From Symbiodinium natans (lineage: Eukaryota > Sar > Dinophyceae > Suessiales > Symbiodiniaceae): a stretch of 64,000 nucleotides of DNA. Shown here one piece after another: positions 32,661 to 44,504 of this stretch (positions are counted from its first letter, which is position 1; every line of letters starts with the position of its first letter). The stretch spans positions 367,001 through 431,000 of the forward strand of contig CAJNDS010002096.1 in NCBI GenBank assembly GCA_905221605.1, written 5' to 3'. Under the pieces are notes generated by a model. It was given only the letters and a program-made list of their open reading frames with translations, searched no databases and was not told the DNA's origin. Position numbers and translations under genes: made by a program.

Positions 32661-35553
32661 GATGTTTAACGCTGTCAAGGTGTCGTCTCGTGATGCGCAA
32701 GTGGACAAGGCCTGGAGCTAAAGCATGCACGAATGCAGGGTCGCGTATCGCAAAATTCTGTACGCTGCTGAAACCTCTGAAGCAGCTCACTGAGTGTTTT
32801 CATTGCAGGAGCCACCTGCCAACTCAAGTTCGGGTGCGGCATCCTCTGAAGGCCCTCTCGAATTATTGCATCACATTCTGATGCCGGGGCCGGATCATGC
32901 AAACAATTGTAGACTAACAAACACCATCAAACACCTCTGCTCCTTCTGAAGCTTCTTTGGATGTGGTCCGCGTATGTCTGCGGGCTTCACAGAATGGCAC
33001 TGCGACCAACATGTTTGCGGAGCACACACATGCTACGCGCGATGCTACGCTATGAGGAAGCCCTCTCTCACCTTGGCACTTTTCAGGAGCCCCCTCTCAC
33101 CTTGGCACTTGTCAACTCCCCCCTCCCCCGCAGACGTCTTCAACCAACAGCACAGAGTTAAATGTAAAGAAAGAGGGTGGTACCATGTGTTACATGAGGT
33201 TGCTGTTGCATGCTTTCTTTTCGCAAGCACTGAAATCGGGTCAATACGCCCCTCTTGTACAGGGCCACGCTCCCGAACCTGACACCCGTGTGGGAACAGC
33301 CGAAGTTCAACAGAAGCTGTTTCATGTTTGGCGCTGCACGCTCCCGACAAGCAACAGCAGCTGCGGTTGAGAAGTGGAGTATTCTGACTCCCTAGGCTAA
33401 GCCTAAGTCTAAGCCAAAGTCTACAGTACAGAGAGATTGCCAGCTTAATTGGGCTAGTATTGGGCTTATGGGACGCTTGCCAGCAGTGCAGGTGAGCAGA
33501 GCTGGTGGCGACACCGGCTTGTTCTTGATGGCACTGCTTAGAGATCACGTGGTATCCCTGAAGCGGGAACTGTGAATAGTACGACAATTTCGAATGTGTA
33601 AGTTTGAGTGAGTGTATGTGCAGCTACTTCAAGAAGAATCCACGTCCAGGTTTTCTGCCATCTTTTCTCCTTTCCTGACGGCCACGATCCCAGCCTTTGC
33701 CTGTAAGCTCTACTCTAAGCGATGAAAGTAGAAGTCATGGGTAGCACAAAATGGTGAGTTCTTTCCAGCATTGCTGTAACATACTGGAAGCTGAAGAATG
33801 CGCTCTAAGAAGGAATGCAGGCAAACAGATGAGCGAGCAAAGCGTCAACATGGTAGCCACGTGAATGCCAGTGAACACGAGCCTACTGAGGAAGGCGACA
33901 TGCGTGAAATCCATGCGCAGCCCTGGGCCCAGTCGACTCCGTGGCTGCGTGGTCTTCCATGGTCTACATGAGTCTACATTCACAAGATAGGGTCAAGGTC
34001 AGAAGGTGCAGAACGAATGAGCCGTGCATCTGTTTGGTGTGGCTTCTTCGCACCAGGTCTCGTTTGGATGAAGCCGACAGCCGGAATGAGGGCTGATCTT
34101 GTCCCGTGGTTTTCACGGCTTGCTCACGTAAGTGTGTGTCAGGAGCCCTTCACCTTCGATACAAATGCAGTATGTACATAAATAATATGCTAAGCAACTT
34201 AAGCAGGAGCAGTAGACTTGCGCCATCGCAGCTTGACTGCACCACCATTCTCCAGACATGTGCGGCATGCAAGCATGTCGCGCTGAATGCACCGACCTTG
34301 ACTTGCTTGTGAACATGCCTGGGAAAAACAAGAAACCGGTTGATGCCCAGCCACAGCAAGTGTAGTTTCTCTTTTCAGAGGCGCATAGAGTAGCATGGCC
34401 ACCAGCAGCATTTCCAGTGAGATGTGCTGTGCCTCAAAGAGGACATCCGCGATCGTTCCGTGCGTCCTGGTGGTTTTTTTGACTCCTGGGACTTCCGCAC
34501 AGTTTCAGTTGCGGACTTATGCCAGCAGCATCAACGGAGCAACTGATATTCGGGCCTTTGTAGTTGATCCAGTTTGACGTCGACCAGCTGCGCAATGGTA
34601 CGTGCTTGCTTGCATGGGTCAGTTTGAGCAAGTATGTCCTTGGTCGCCTGCAAGCTCTGAGGACGAACTAGATCAGCCATCCCTGATGGTAGTTCAATTC
34701 CCATGCGCGAACCAAAACCGAGCTCTTAAGAGCAGGTGGGCCATGACTCATGACGAAACTATGCCCAACGATGCCGTACCGGGATGTACTGGGTCCAGTG
34801 CATGACCGAAATTATTCTGATTCGATTTATCCCGGATGGGTTCACGAATCCACATTTCCACAACCACGGCTCAGGAACTGCAGTTTAACAACTTTGAAAA
34901 CAAGCAGGATTGGAGGAGGGTGAGCTGATTCTGTCTTTAACCTTAATATGGATCATATGTACTGGCAAAAACCTTGTTTCCAAACGCTGGAGTACTCTAA
35001 GGCCAAGATGCCCGTGAATGGCACATGTCCGGAGAATCCTGCACAGTTGGTCCGAGGTTGTTGCGTTCTTGTTTGTCGATGCCTGGGTGTCGAACCTGTT
35101 GCTGAAGGCCACGGTGGTTCGGTAAGAGGGCTTCTGCACACGAGCTTGTAGTCTGTTATACCATGTTATACCGTTAAACCGTCCCAGCTGACCGGAGACC
35201 GAAAGCTATAAAGCCTGGAAAGGAGTTCTCTGGCGTGACCAGGGGCATCTGCAAAGCTGCTTCTGTGGCAATCGTGTGCCCCAGCCTCCCACAAAACCTA
35301 CAGGCCTGCAGGTGATGCGCAGTGTTGTGTAGCATCGCTGTAGGGGGTATCTCTGATTGAGTTTTTGTCTGGGGCTCATGACAGCTCTGCAAGACATAGA
35401 CTTTCATGTCTTCTGAGTGCAGAAAACTCATACCCGACTTTTGGAAACCTGCAGCTCGCAATTCTTGCTACATCTTGCTGGCGCACCAGCGATGAGAAGG
35501 CTTGAGTACCAATTGGCTCACTACGTTGGCCTTCTGCCGTTCTAGTCGCTGAC
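32661..35553 (+). other. Intron/intergenic DNA, few candidate exons
   Basis: Nothing is firmly supported. A direct repeat CCTCTCACCTTGGCACTT occurs at about 33063 and 33092. Weak + strand exon-like text: EAEECALRRNAGKQMSEQ near 33788-33845, and TEIILIRFIPDGFTNPHFHN near 34806-34862. No RNA gene is seen. Confidence 0.25.
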
Positions 35554-36304
35554 ATGGCGTTCCTGCGGCGACCAGCGACGGCTGGAGGTGCTTCCTGGAA
35601 TGAAGTGCTCCGCACAATGCAGCCAGCGGAGGATGAGGCCACCATGGGCGCAGAATGGGTTGTGTCTCACTGGCATGCTTCGATTCTTCCAGTGCAGGCT
35701 TCAGAATGCCACAGTGCATGAACAGAGCATAAGATTATTTAGAAAGCCAGAACAGCTGATTTAGTGAGTTGTTCCTCCTGTGTTTGTAGGATACCGCAAG
35801 TGCCTGCAAGCAACCATCATCAAGGGCATGCCATGACAATGAAGTGACAATGAGAACTGGGCCCGATTGCTAGACATTCTCGTATGTCGTATCGTGGTTA
35901 GGATTAAGAAGCAGCCTGCATTGTCATTCTGGCAGACTGTCTGGAGAACGCCCGTAACCCACCAATACTCGAAGGCCGGCTTTCTGGCAGGGCCATGGGG
36001 CGAGTGCCTGACGGAGGTGGCTTTCACATGTTGTAGTTTTTGATTGCAAGCAGTGGGAGATTAGATCGGTATGCAGAGGCCACAGCTTGCGAGCACACGG
36101 AGGCCAACCTAGGCCAGGCTGGACAGGCGGGTCATGGCGGGTCATCCGATCGAAATGGAACGGCATTGAAATGTCATGCATGTAATGCTCCCCGCCGCAC
36201 TTTCACAGGTGATCGACTTTCTGGTCAGCTGTGGCCACCGGCGCTTCGAGAAGGCTGCGGACAAGCTGGAGAGGCATCCGGACGATCTGCGTGACGGCGT
36301 CTGA
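35554..36304 (+). CDS. Multi-exon gene of unrecognised family
   Basis: Exon 35554-35697 begins ATG (MAFLRRPATAGGASWNEV, then WVVSHWHASILPVQ) and ends at a GC donor in phase 0. Exon 35936-36016 follows GGCAG and is exactly 27 codons (TVWRTPVTHQYSKAGFLAGP, then WGECLTE) before GT. The final exon 36209-36304 follows TCACAG, reads VIDFLVSCGHRRFEKAADKL, then ERHPDDLRDGV, and ends at TGA 36302-36304. A middle exon probably starts near 36077 (GWTGGSWRVIRSKWNGIEM), but its phase does not fit simply. Internal phases are 0, as in the other genes here. The Trp-rich text suggests a compact domain. Function not assigned. Confidence 0.45.
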
Positions 36305-37272
36305 GTCTGGGTCGACTGTTGGACTTCTCTACCTGCGGGAATAAATTATGACCGATCATGTGTGAAGCATGTCGCAGAGTCGTGGAGTCCACCGGAAGTG
36401 CACTAACTACATGGCCAGCAAGGAGTAAGTCACCCACCAGAAGGATCTTATACTGCGTAGTAATGTTCCACCCTCTGTAGTCTTTAGTGTGTTGCTGCAT
36501 TTTATATGACTCTTCGAATTTCAACTAGATGAGTTCATATTATGAGGCCCGGCAATTTAGTTTGAAGGAGCGCTGCGCGAAATATTCTTGCGACCCAAAA
36601 GACTGGACTTAATGGGGTCCCGCCGGGCACCCCGCAAAAGGTCACACCGTCCTGAATAGCCTGGCAAACTTGACTTTAAAGAGGGGGTAGGGTTCCAAGG
36701 ATGGAGTCTGGGTGCACTGGCTGGGGAGCTTCTGTCCGACCTGACTAGCAAGCCGCAAAGCTCTAAGCCTCCTAAACCCTACAGCCCTGAACCCAAAAGG
36801 CGTGAGAAAGCAAGCTCGTCCGAGTAGAGCAGCAATGCCTAAAGACGTCATGTAAAAAGAGTGGCGGTGGCAGGTACGTGTAAACCCCAATCCCGAAGAC
36901 AAGTGCAGAGTGGCATCCACCTTAACCCTAATCCCTACATGTACATTAACCAGAGCATGACAAGCCCTTCTATCCCTACCGTAACCAGTGGCAAGCCCTC
37001 AAGCCTAGAAGGTGGACTAACCCGTCTCCAAGGCCAAAACCTAGACCGTCCCGCGCCCAAGCGAAAATGAGCCCTGAACCTGTCCAAGAGAGGGCCCAAT
37101 AATTGGCTTGCAATTCACGACGGTGCTGTTAATTTTGTCATTATGCTTTTTGCAAAGTCCATGCACCCTAATCTTGAACCCTGGGTACCCTCATCACTGT
37201 GCAGTGCCATGCAGACACTTGCTAGTCATGCCGCATGCTTGCTGGACAGGGCAACGCACAAAGCAATGAAGA
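36305..37272 (+). other. Non-coding stretch with scattered CCCTAA-like words
   Basis: No gene is seen. Several CCTAAACCCTACAG, CCCTAATCCCTAC and AACCCTG words (about 36770-36940 and 37070) look like degenerate telomere-type sequence on the minus orientation. Confidence 0.3.
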
Positions 37273-37539
37273 ATGGCGGAATTCACAACTGCCCTCCTTC
37301 AGCAAAGGACCCTCAGGCCAGCAGATTCATTGCATCGGCTGTCACATTCTGTATCTCTTCCTGTGCACTTCGACGAAGGCCTGGGGCCCTGCGAGACAAC
37401 GCCTTCCCCAGGCACACCAGTGGCTCTCTTCGGGATTCCCATGCCCATCCCTTTTTGTCGGACGTTGGACAATTTTCCAAGGCCATGCCAGCAATGCAAG
37501 CCGCGGCCACAACACCACCAAGGTGGAGCCATGAGCTAA
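37273..37539 (+). CDS. Candidate exon/small ORF, unknown
   Basis: 88 codons starting MAEFTTALLQQRTLRPADSL and ending QHHQGGAMS. Natural-looking text (GTPVALFGIPMPIPFCRTLD) supports it over the longer frame overlapping it. No family. It could be an internal exon. Confidence 0.2.
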   Translation: MAEFTTALLQQRTLRPADSLHRLSHSVSLPVHFDEGLGPCETTPSPGTPVALFGIPMPIPFCRTLDNFPRPCQQCKPRPQHHQGGAMS

Positions 37540-37838
37540 GGATTGATCTGTTTCATGTGTTTCGTTGTAGAGATCTGGGCGCATTACCAAGCTTGCCATT
37601 CATAGATTTTCTGGGATGGTGAAGTTCTGGATCGTCAATCAGCTCGTCTCAGCATAATGCGGATTATATGACAAGCTTAGTGCCATAATGTCCGCTGACG
37701 AGTCATTTCTCTACTCGAGAAAAGGGCGATGCTTCACGCGGGCATGCCCTACTATGACTAAACAACAACAAACGAAAAGGAGCTCCCCCTCCCAACTTCA
37801 CCGCTTTAAATGCAGTTGTAAACCGTGCAAGGCTTGAT

Positions 37839-38162
37839 TTGTACAGAAGATTACGCCATGAAGAGGTCTTGCAGAAAGAATCATACGAACTCTTTCCAAA
37901 CCTGTCATGCGAGCACGTTGGCAGGTCTGGGTATCCAGTTGCGGGCAGATTGGGCAGCAACAGATCGCGCAGCTCTAGCAGCTCCAGCTCCAGTAGCTCC
38001 AGTTCCAGCAGTTCAAGCTCGAGCTCGAGTAGTTCACCAGGCGGGCATGGGTCTTTCAAGGACTGCTTACCTTGCAGGCTGACTGACTTGATGTTCAATT
38101 CAACTGAACAAGCGGATGCATATCTTGGACTCTTGGACGTGAGGTCGCCGCCTCGATCCTGA
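37839..38162 (+). CDS. Candidate ORF with a poly-Ser tract
   Basis: About 107 codons: RLRHEEVLQKESYELFPNLS, then a run of about 20 Ser coded by AGCTCC/AGTAGC-type repeats (37976-38036), then GGHGSFKDCLPCRLTDLMFN. Ser tracts are common linkers. Non-repetitive flanks on both sides give modest support. No family. Confidence 0.25.
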   Translation: MYRRLRHEEVLQKESYELFPNLSCEHVGRSGYPVAGRLGSNRSRSSSSSSSSSSSSSSSSSSSSSSPGGHGSFKDCLPCRLTDLMFNSTEQADAYLGLLDVRSPPRS

Positions 38163-38321
38163 AACCAAATCTATGTGCCGCGGCGCGCCGCCCAGCGGCA
38201 GGACACTGACCCACTGCCCAGTTTTCGAAGTACATCATCGAACATCTTCAAACTGCTTCACTGCTTCAGTGAATCAAAGGGGAGGCTGGTATACTTGGAG
38301 CAACGGAGCTGAGCCCATAAA

Positions 38322-38828
38322 TCAGCCTAAACCGCAGGGATGCACATGGGGATCGTAGCGGTGGGTGGTTTGTTGCGTTTGGACGAGCACCAATGCCCAT
38401 GAAGGGATCTTCCCGTCTGCGCCGTTATTTTCTGAATCATGCCCCCCAGCTGCTAACCAAACTGACCTTGCCAGGATAGATGAGCTGCTGGAAACGAATA
38501 TTTCCGAGCTCCCTCTCGGTGTGGTTTCAGAGATTTCGAAGCGAGGCGAAGCAATTCTCCGATTCACCTGGCCGTTCTGCTTTGCAATCTTCATAACCTT
38601 TCGCTTCAAGGTGCCGCCATCAGCTCGGCGTTGCGCCTGAAGAGCAGCTTTCACTCGACATGGCTTGTCGACGTCGACCCACCCCTGCAGGACCGTGAAA
38701 ATGATGTGTTCTGGCTTCTCCGTGCCCGTCAGATGTGCAGCTGCTTGCGTTTGCAAAAGTTCGATGAAGTTTGCAAAAGGCTGGGAGATGTTGTGATCGC
38801 ACAGTTGGGTTATTTCAACTTGCTGCAA
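38322..38828 (-). CDS. Candidate minus-strand ORF, strand uncertain
   Basis: 168 codons on the minus strand with even residue use (IIFTVLQGWVDVDKPCRVKA, then LKRKVMKIAKQNGQVNRR). The + strand of the same DNA is also fairly open (ARIDELLETNISELPLGVVS). All securely identified genes in this window are on +, so the minus call is weak. No family recognised on either strand. Confidence 0.2.
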   Translation of the reverse strand: MQQVEITQLCDHNISQPFANFIELLQTQAAAHLTGTEKPEHIIFTVLQGWVDVDKPCRVKAALQAQRRADGGTLKRKVMKIAKQNGQVNRRIASPRFEISETTPRGSSEIFVSSSSSILARSVWLAAGGHDSENNGADGKIPSWALVLVQTQQTTHRYDPHVHPCGLG

Positions 38829-38987
38829 ATGGCCAGGACGAGAAGAAGCACGCCCAGGTCATCGTGCAAATCTTAGGGTCAGAGGCCAGGTAACTCGTGT
38901 GACTCGCATGCAAACGACGATCACAATCGAATTTACCATTCACCCTTCCCAACTCTTCCAGAGCCACAATATTCGCATTTCCCTACG

Positions 38988-39305
38988 ATGCGCACCAAGA
39001 CAGCCTCAGTGGAGGTCGGAGATGACCCGTTCACCTTCTTCATCTCTGCCAAACGGATCGCGCATGCCATGCGGCTGGCTCGAAATACAGGCCAGCAAGA
39101 CAGACCGAGGGAAAAAGACACCACGAGAAAGACAGCGATGAAAAGTGTTTTGATACGGTTGCTACGTGTGCCCACAGACTACACTTGCTCCGGCAAAGCG
39201 CCAGAGAGCCTGGCAAGTAACATGGCTTTAAGCTTTACGAGTACGGTTTTGGGATGTCTTGGGCTTCTCACATGGGCCGGTGCTCTCCCAGTCTTCCAAT
39301 ATTGA
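38988..39305 (+). CDS. Candidate exon/ORF, unknown
   Basis: 105 codons starting MRTKTASVEVGDDPFTFFIS, then AKRIAHAMRLARNTG. The first 40 residues look like folded protein and the C-terminal part is less convincing. It may be an exon ending near 39108 at a GC donor. Confidence 0.25.
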   Translation: MRTKTASVEVGDDPFTFFISAKRIAHAMRLARNTGQQDRPREKDTTRKTAMKSVLIRLLRVPTDYTCSGKAPESLASNMALSFTSTVLGCLGLLTWAGALPVFQY

Positions 39306-39494
39306 CAAAACGTCGGTACCAACAGTCGGGTCCGTCCTTATATATTTGAAAGCATCTTCCAAGACCGTCGCAAGCCACCGTCCTCATTTGTCAAGGCTGT
39401 TCTACCGGAAACTATCTTATTTCTTCCAAGGCGTTGGAACTCAGCGTCATTATTCGCCAAGGCTGTCCTGGCATCGCAACCCACCATGTTTCTG

Positions 39495-39685
39495 ACCGGA
39501 TTGAAGTTCAATCCCAGGATTCAATTTCAACCCGGCCTGGGTCCAAGATTCCAACGTGGCCTGTGAGCTTTGGGGTCCAAGATGCTCTCGACGAAACCCC
39601 TGATAATCTTGGATTTTGAATCCCAGGCCGGATTGAAATTCAATCCTGTGATTGAAGTTCAATCCTGTGATTCAAGTTCAATCTT
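39495..39685. repeat. Cluster of GGATTGAA/TTCAATCC palindromes
   Basis: CGGATTGAAGTTCAATCC at about 39499, then CAATTTCAACCCGG, CCGGATTGAAATTCAATCC at about 39632, and GATTGAAGTTCAATCC shortly after. Each is an inverted repeat of about 8 bp around a one-base centre. Confidence 0.6.
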
Positions 39686-40303
39686 GGTCATACACGTACT
39701 ACAACTCACTCAAACACGACTAACGGTAGTTCAGTCTGCTGTGTTTAGCTGTCTGCCTGCGCCACGCAGTGACTGCATTCACTCTTACACTAATAACTGA
39801 AGTCCTACTGTCTGCAACTGTCCTGTGCTGTAAAACCACCCTGACTATGGTTTCAGCGTGGGGGCTTGAGGAGGGACGAGGGGATCACCATCCTTATCAT
39901 TCACCTTATTAAGGTTCATTCAGTTTTTGAATAAAGACAGGTCCGGATCCGAGATATAAGATTCAAGATGCAGGAAACTTTTCTTGCATCTTGGGAGAAT
40001 CTGATGCCATATTGTGGTGGTTTGCATAGGGAAGGGGCTTGTGCAGCGCCGCATATTTTGGACGAGCGGTGAACTGTCGGCCGCCCACAGTTCTACAAGT
40101 AGGTGGAGTGGTCAGCCCTCATGCATGCATACAGCGGTGCGGACCGTTCTCATGTGCAGTCATGTCACGTGTCTTGGTGCATGTTGATGCTTTGGCACCA
40201 TGCATTTCTGTTTGAACATGTTTGAACGAAGCAGACTGACTCCGAACCCCCGTCTCCAACAAAGCTCAGCCACCAACTACCCAATCTTGTTGCCAAGCCT
40301 CAG
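39686..40303 (+). other. No feature recognised
   Basis: Stretch upstream of the phosphotransferase exons. The N-terminal exons of that gene should lie here or further up but could not be identified. Confidence 0.3.
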
Positions 40304-41530
40304 GGGCCCATTCCATCCCCAACCCCTCAAATTGGCCGCCAGGACTTCGCGTTCCTGATGTTATTTTCATTGGGTCCTGTGAGACACCGATGGGCAATCT
40401 GGATTTCATTGTGCAGGAGTTTATCGTCACGCAAACGATAGAGGCCAGCATCAGAAAGGTGTGCGAAGTGGGTGCGATCACAGTGTCAGTATGTTTCAGT
40501 CAAGAGTCCGAAGGACATCGTAAAGGCACCTCGTGCAGAGTGGCATCGTATGGAAGCTGAGATCCTGACCAAGCTAAAGACGGTAACCGTTAAGCCTGCT
40601 GACGCATCACCGATGCATCTCGGACTCATGCAGCCTCCCCCTTCAGAGAGCCGCCATCTGAATGTGGTGGTGCATGTTAGCTATGCATATGCGCTGTAAG
40701 TGTAGCCGCATCTAAGATTCTGGAAAACTCATGCCCAGGTTGTGCTTCAATAGCCTGAACCAGTACTTGCTATGGCTGCTTGATTCGGTTCCACCGCGGC
40801 TCCCCGCCATTGCAGAGGCAGGTTCAACTTGCACGCTGCATCACAGGGCTGGGCTTCCTCTGTGCTCAGGCATTGAACCGATTCATGCGTGAGGGTCACC
40901 GCCTGAAGAATTAAGCTACAGGTTCTGTTGACAGTACCAGCCATGTTCGATCTTGTTTGGAATGTGGTGAAATTGCATATATCCAAGGTCCACCACGCGA
41001 ATCCACCGATGCCGTCCTCTTGCACCAAGACATCAACAACGGAAACCTTCTTGCTTCCAAAGTTGGCGAGGTACTCTGACGAGTTTGTGTTCTGCTATAT
41101 TTGCAGAAGCTGGTGTTAAACATTCTCTCTCTCTCTCTCTCTCTGTCGCTTTCACTGTTTCGGAGTTGCGACAGCAGGTATGGCAGCTAGATGCCGTGAT
41201 TGATTGGGAGTCGGCCGTGGTCGGCCCCGCAGAGATGGCCGAGCGACCTCTGCAGGAGAGATGTCCACCAACAAACCCACGTTGTTTAAGGCTGACGTTG
41301 GTGGATTGAAAATTGTTGTTTGTTTTCGATTTTCCGTTTTTCTGACTACCCCAACAAAGGAATCAATCTAACATGATGCCCCCCCCCCCCCAGCCAATAT
41401 TCCCTGTCGTTCCGCAAGGAGCACTGGCGGATTGCACTGGCCTTTGGATCGGTCGTGAAGGCAGAGTCTTTCCTGCGCCCCTGTCGTGACATGTGCAGAA
41501 GGGGTGAAAGACACGATCATGAAGAAGGTC
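40304..41530 (+). CDS. Phosphotransferase (APH) family gene, possibly decayed
   Basis: APH-fold kinases transfer phosphate to small substrates such as aminoglycosides, choline or homoserine; the substrate here is unknown. Segments: 40304-40458 (LRVPDVIFIG, then MGNLDFIVQEFI, the hinge region of the fold); 40484 to about 40582 (APRAEWHRMEAEILTKLKT); 40816-40911 (RQVQLARCITGLGFLCAQAL); 40935-41070 with the catalytic loop LLHQDINNGNLLAS (H-x-D-x4-N at about 41023-41046); 41178 to about 41240 with VIDWESAVVGPAEM, the metal-binding D-W-E motif, in phase with the previous exon; and 41394 onward (YSLSFRKEHWRIALAFGSVV). The intron 41071-41177 holds (CT)n, and the last acceptor follows a run of 12 C. 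Two gaps (about 25 and 23-32 nt) are very short for introns and one in-frame TAA (40912) separates two segments, so this may be a pseudogene. The 5' end was not found. Confidence 0.55.
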
Positions 41531-44504
41531 CTGTATGTACGTACTTCACCGTGAGAAACCCGAAGCTTCGCGCGAGAACATCAGTGGGTTTCAAATCTAA
41601 TCAGGAAACAGCCAGGCGCATTGGAGCGTAAGAGTCTTTCCTGCTCCGTCAAAGGCCAAAACAGATCAGGGAGACTTGCGAACACGAGACATGCTGTCCA
41701 TGCTCGGACTCCAGTTCCCAATGTTCCCATTCATTCTGAGAATCCAAACTGAGGCATGTGGGGTGCCACCTGATCAATCTCAACATGGTTGCTCTGTTGC
41801 CCTTCCCCATTCTCATCCATTCACCCATAGGTGAAGTTGAATATCAGCACTGAGTGTGAATCCATTTAGCGCTATTCTCGGTTGCGAAGCCCACGACAGC
41901 TCCCCAGCCGGCTCCACTCGTAGACATGGCAATGGCTTCCACTCCTGGTCCCCTATCCCGGAACAAGGGGCACTGCGCATGGGTGCCGTGAACACGACGC
42001 ACGACATTTACTTTTCTGGGCAGAGCTCGAGAACGATTGCAAACAATTTCGCGAAAAAACGAGAAGCAGTCTCCCCTTAACCTGTGCTTCCTATCATTCG
42101 TTTGCACATCTACAGCCACCCCGCGATGCCAACGAAGGCTTCACAGACACATACCCTCGTGTGGCAAACGCAGTGCAGCGACTCTCGGCCAACGCGCGCT
42201 ATCGAGCGCAGATGCCAACCACCCTGGCCTTCTGCTGCAACGTGCTCGAGAAAACTGTTCGATTGACGAGTATGTCCATGCGAATCTGTACATACATATT
42301 TACATATGAGTATCACGCGTATTGTGTTGTGTTTTGCTGTCCTGCTTCAGTGTTCTTGCCTCGCTGTTGACGAGCAACGTCGGCTTCTAGGTGCTTCGCA
42401 GCCTTCAAATTTGTGCACTTGCGAGGTTCTGGCCTTACCCCTTCTTTGCCCAGCTGAGTTAAACTCGTTGCGCACCCCGGTCTGCGGAAGCACTTTTGAG
42501 TAGCACGCTGATTCCAGATTCTGTCTGAGTTTCTGTTGGTCCATTGTGGATTGTGAACCATTCTTCAGCGCTAAATAATGTGTGGAGCCCCTTTGTTGCT
42601 ACCAAACGCTCAGAACTTTTGAGCAAGTCACGGTTTGGTAGGTGAGGAGCTCACGAGGACCAGGCTTGCAGAAACTGAGGTGCTCATTAATTATAAATCA
42701 CATTACTCTTTCCCTACGCATAAGAAGAAAATGTCGTCACCAGTTTCGTTTTCTGTCAAGAGTTAGCTCTGGAAGGCTATTAAAATCTAAACGGCAACTT
42801 AAGATGGATGGAAGACATGGAAGATGGATGCAGCTCAGAGAAAAGATGCCAAGCCTAAGCTATGGAATGCTGAAACCCGAACCTCAGATCCCACAGCCCT
42901 ACAGCAGCCCGAATGCCAAGCGATTTACAACTAACTCGACCAAACCTAAGCATCAAGGTTTCAGAGCCAGCACGCACTGCACGGCTAGAACAGTGCGAGA
43001 AGCCAATGACTATCAGGGGGCCTGGCTGGCTGGTCAAATGGCAGAGGGTGACCTGCCTCGTTGTGTGCTGGAGGACATCAACGAAGAGAGGGTGGGGGGG
43101 ACAGTGCTCGCTAGCTTCATATAAGATATCGTACAGTGAATGCAGCGTGCCCGACATGTATGGATGCCAGGAACTGGTCGAAGAATACACGAAGTCTGCA
43201 AGACAGTTGCACCATCGGACCGGCAGTAGTAGCATGGCAGTGGGCTTGCACGGTTTCACGTTCTCAGTTAGGGATGCAGCATGTAGAATCGCCATGACGC
43301 GCCGTGCAGGAACAAGCTGACCTTCCAGCCCTGGGCGAATCTGGTTCGGCAATGCTCTGTGAGACCGTGATAAACCTCGACCCCAAAGACAAGATCTCCA
43401 ACGGCACATAGCAAGAGCAGGTGTACATTGGTATACATTGCCATGCTACTCACGCAAGAGCCAGATTTTTCAGAAGGCTGCCTGCAGCAATGCAAGCATG
43501 CCGAGATCGCAGAAGACATGACCACGGACGCTTCATTCGACGGTGAAGAAAACAGAAGACCCAGAAGACTGTCAACTTTGGACATCTCTGACATAGCTTG
43601 TACAGATCCCAGCGCTGCACCTAACTGGTGTCTCGGAGGTACTTTGTGTCTTTGCTCTACTCCAAGGACCTTTCGTGAGGATGATCCGTGATTCACCGCG
43701 TATGGGAGGGGGTTGGGGCGGGTCTTGTCGCCGCAGCCTGACCCTCCACGTGAACAGGATTGAACAGGCCACGGGAACAGAGAGGTTGAGCTTAGAAGAA
43801 GCATGGTGCAGGACAGAAAAGGCAACCCAAGGCTGACGTGGATGGCGATTGGGGTGTCCTGCTTAAAACTGCAGAAGGTAGTTGCTGCCGGTCGCCCTTT
43901 TGTGGTCGCTCAGTGACATACCAAAGCTTGGCCAAGATGTTCATTGAGGTCATGCTCAGCTCGCTACTTTTTAGCGTGTCCTGAACACGAACGCGTGAGA
44001 TCCATTACTCCTGCGCAGCCTCAAAGTAGGCTGTGGTCGACAGTCAGCTGTCATCATCCGTATATTCATATGAAAAGCTGTGTGCCTCAGAACTCAGTGC
44101 CTTTGCCCCAGTGCTCGGTGCTTGGAAGTCTCGTGCTTCGTCGTCCACGTGCTTCGTGTGCGCTCAGCCTGGTCTGGCGTCCGCCGCAGCCCAACCCGGT
44201 GATTTGGCTCGGGAGTAGCTGAGTAGCAGTGTTCATCTTGTGCTGTCTGCAAAAGTTCACAACATGTTTCTTTGCTCTGATCTGTTGGACTGGAAGTGCA
44301 TGTGTGTCACAGTGTCCTCAGTGCAACATGCCGCACGAATTATGCTATTATGCGTCATAGCATCTCTTTCGGTATCGATCTCCGTCCAGCACTTTACATA
44401 CAGGATCGCCATCATCAGAAGTCAAACATGCACTGGTGCCATGACATCTCTGCTTAGCTCAGCAAACTAAGCAGTGCAATTTGAGTCTGGTTGAACCCTT
44501 TGCG
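41531..44504 (+). other. Intron-rich stretch with unassigned candidate exons
   Basis: Candidates on +: about 42114-42255 after CTACAG (ANEGFTDTYPRVANAVQRLS), 42640-42690 (EELTRTRLAETEVLI, coil-like), about 43012-43123 (GAWLAGQMAEGDLPRCVLED) and about 43496-43640 (EIAEDMTTDASFDGEENRRP). None can be joined with confidence. Short minus-strand frames overlap all of them. No RNA gene or mobile element is recognised. Confidence 0.25.

Noticed and set aside
41844-42119. Minus-strand text SGAGWGAVVG resembling RNase H of DIRS-like elements
   Set aside because: Only about ten residues fit, the key acidic residues are not in place, and the + strand is equally open.
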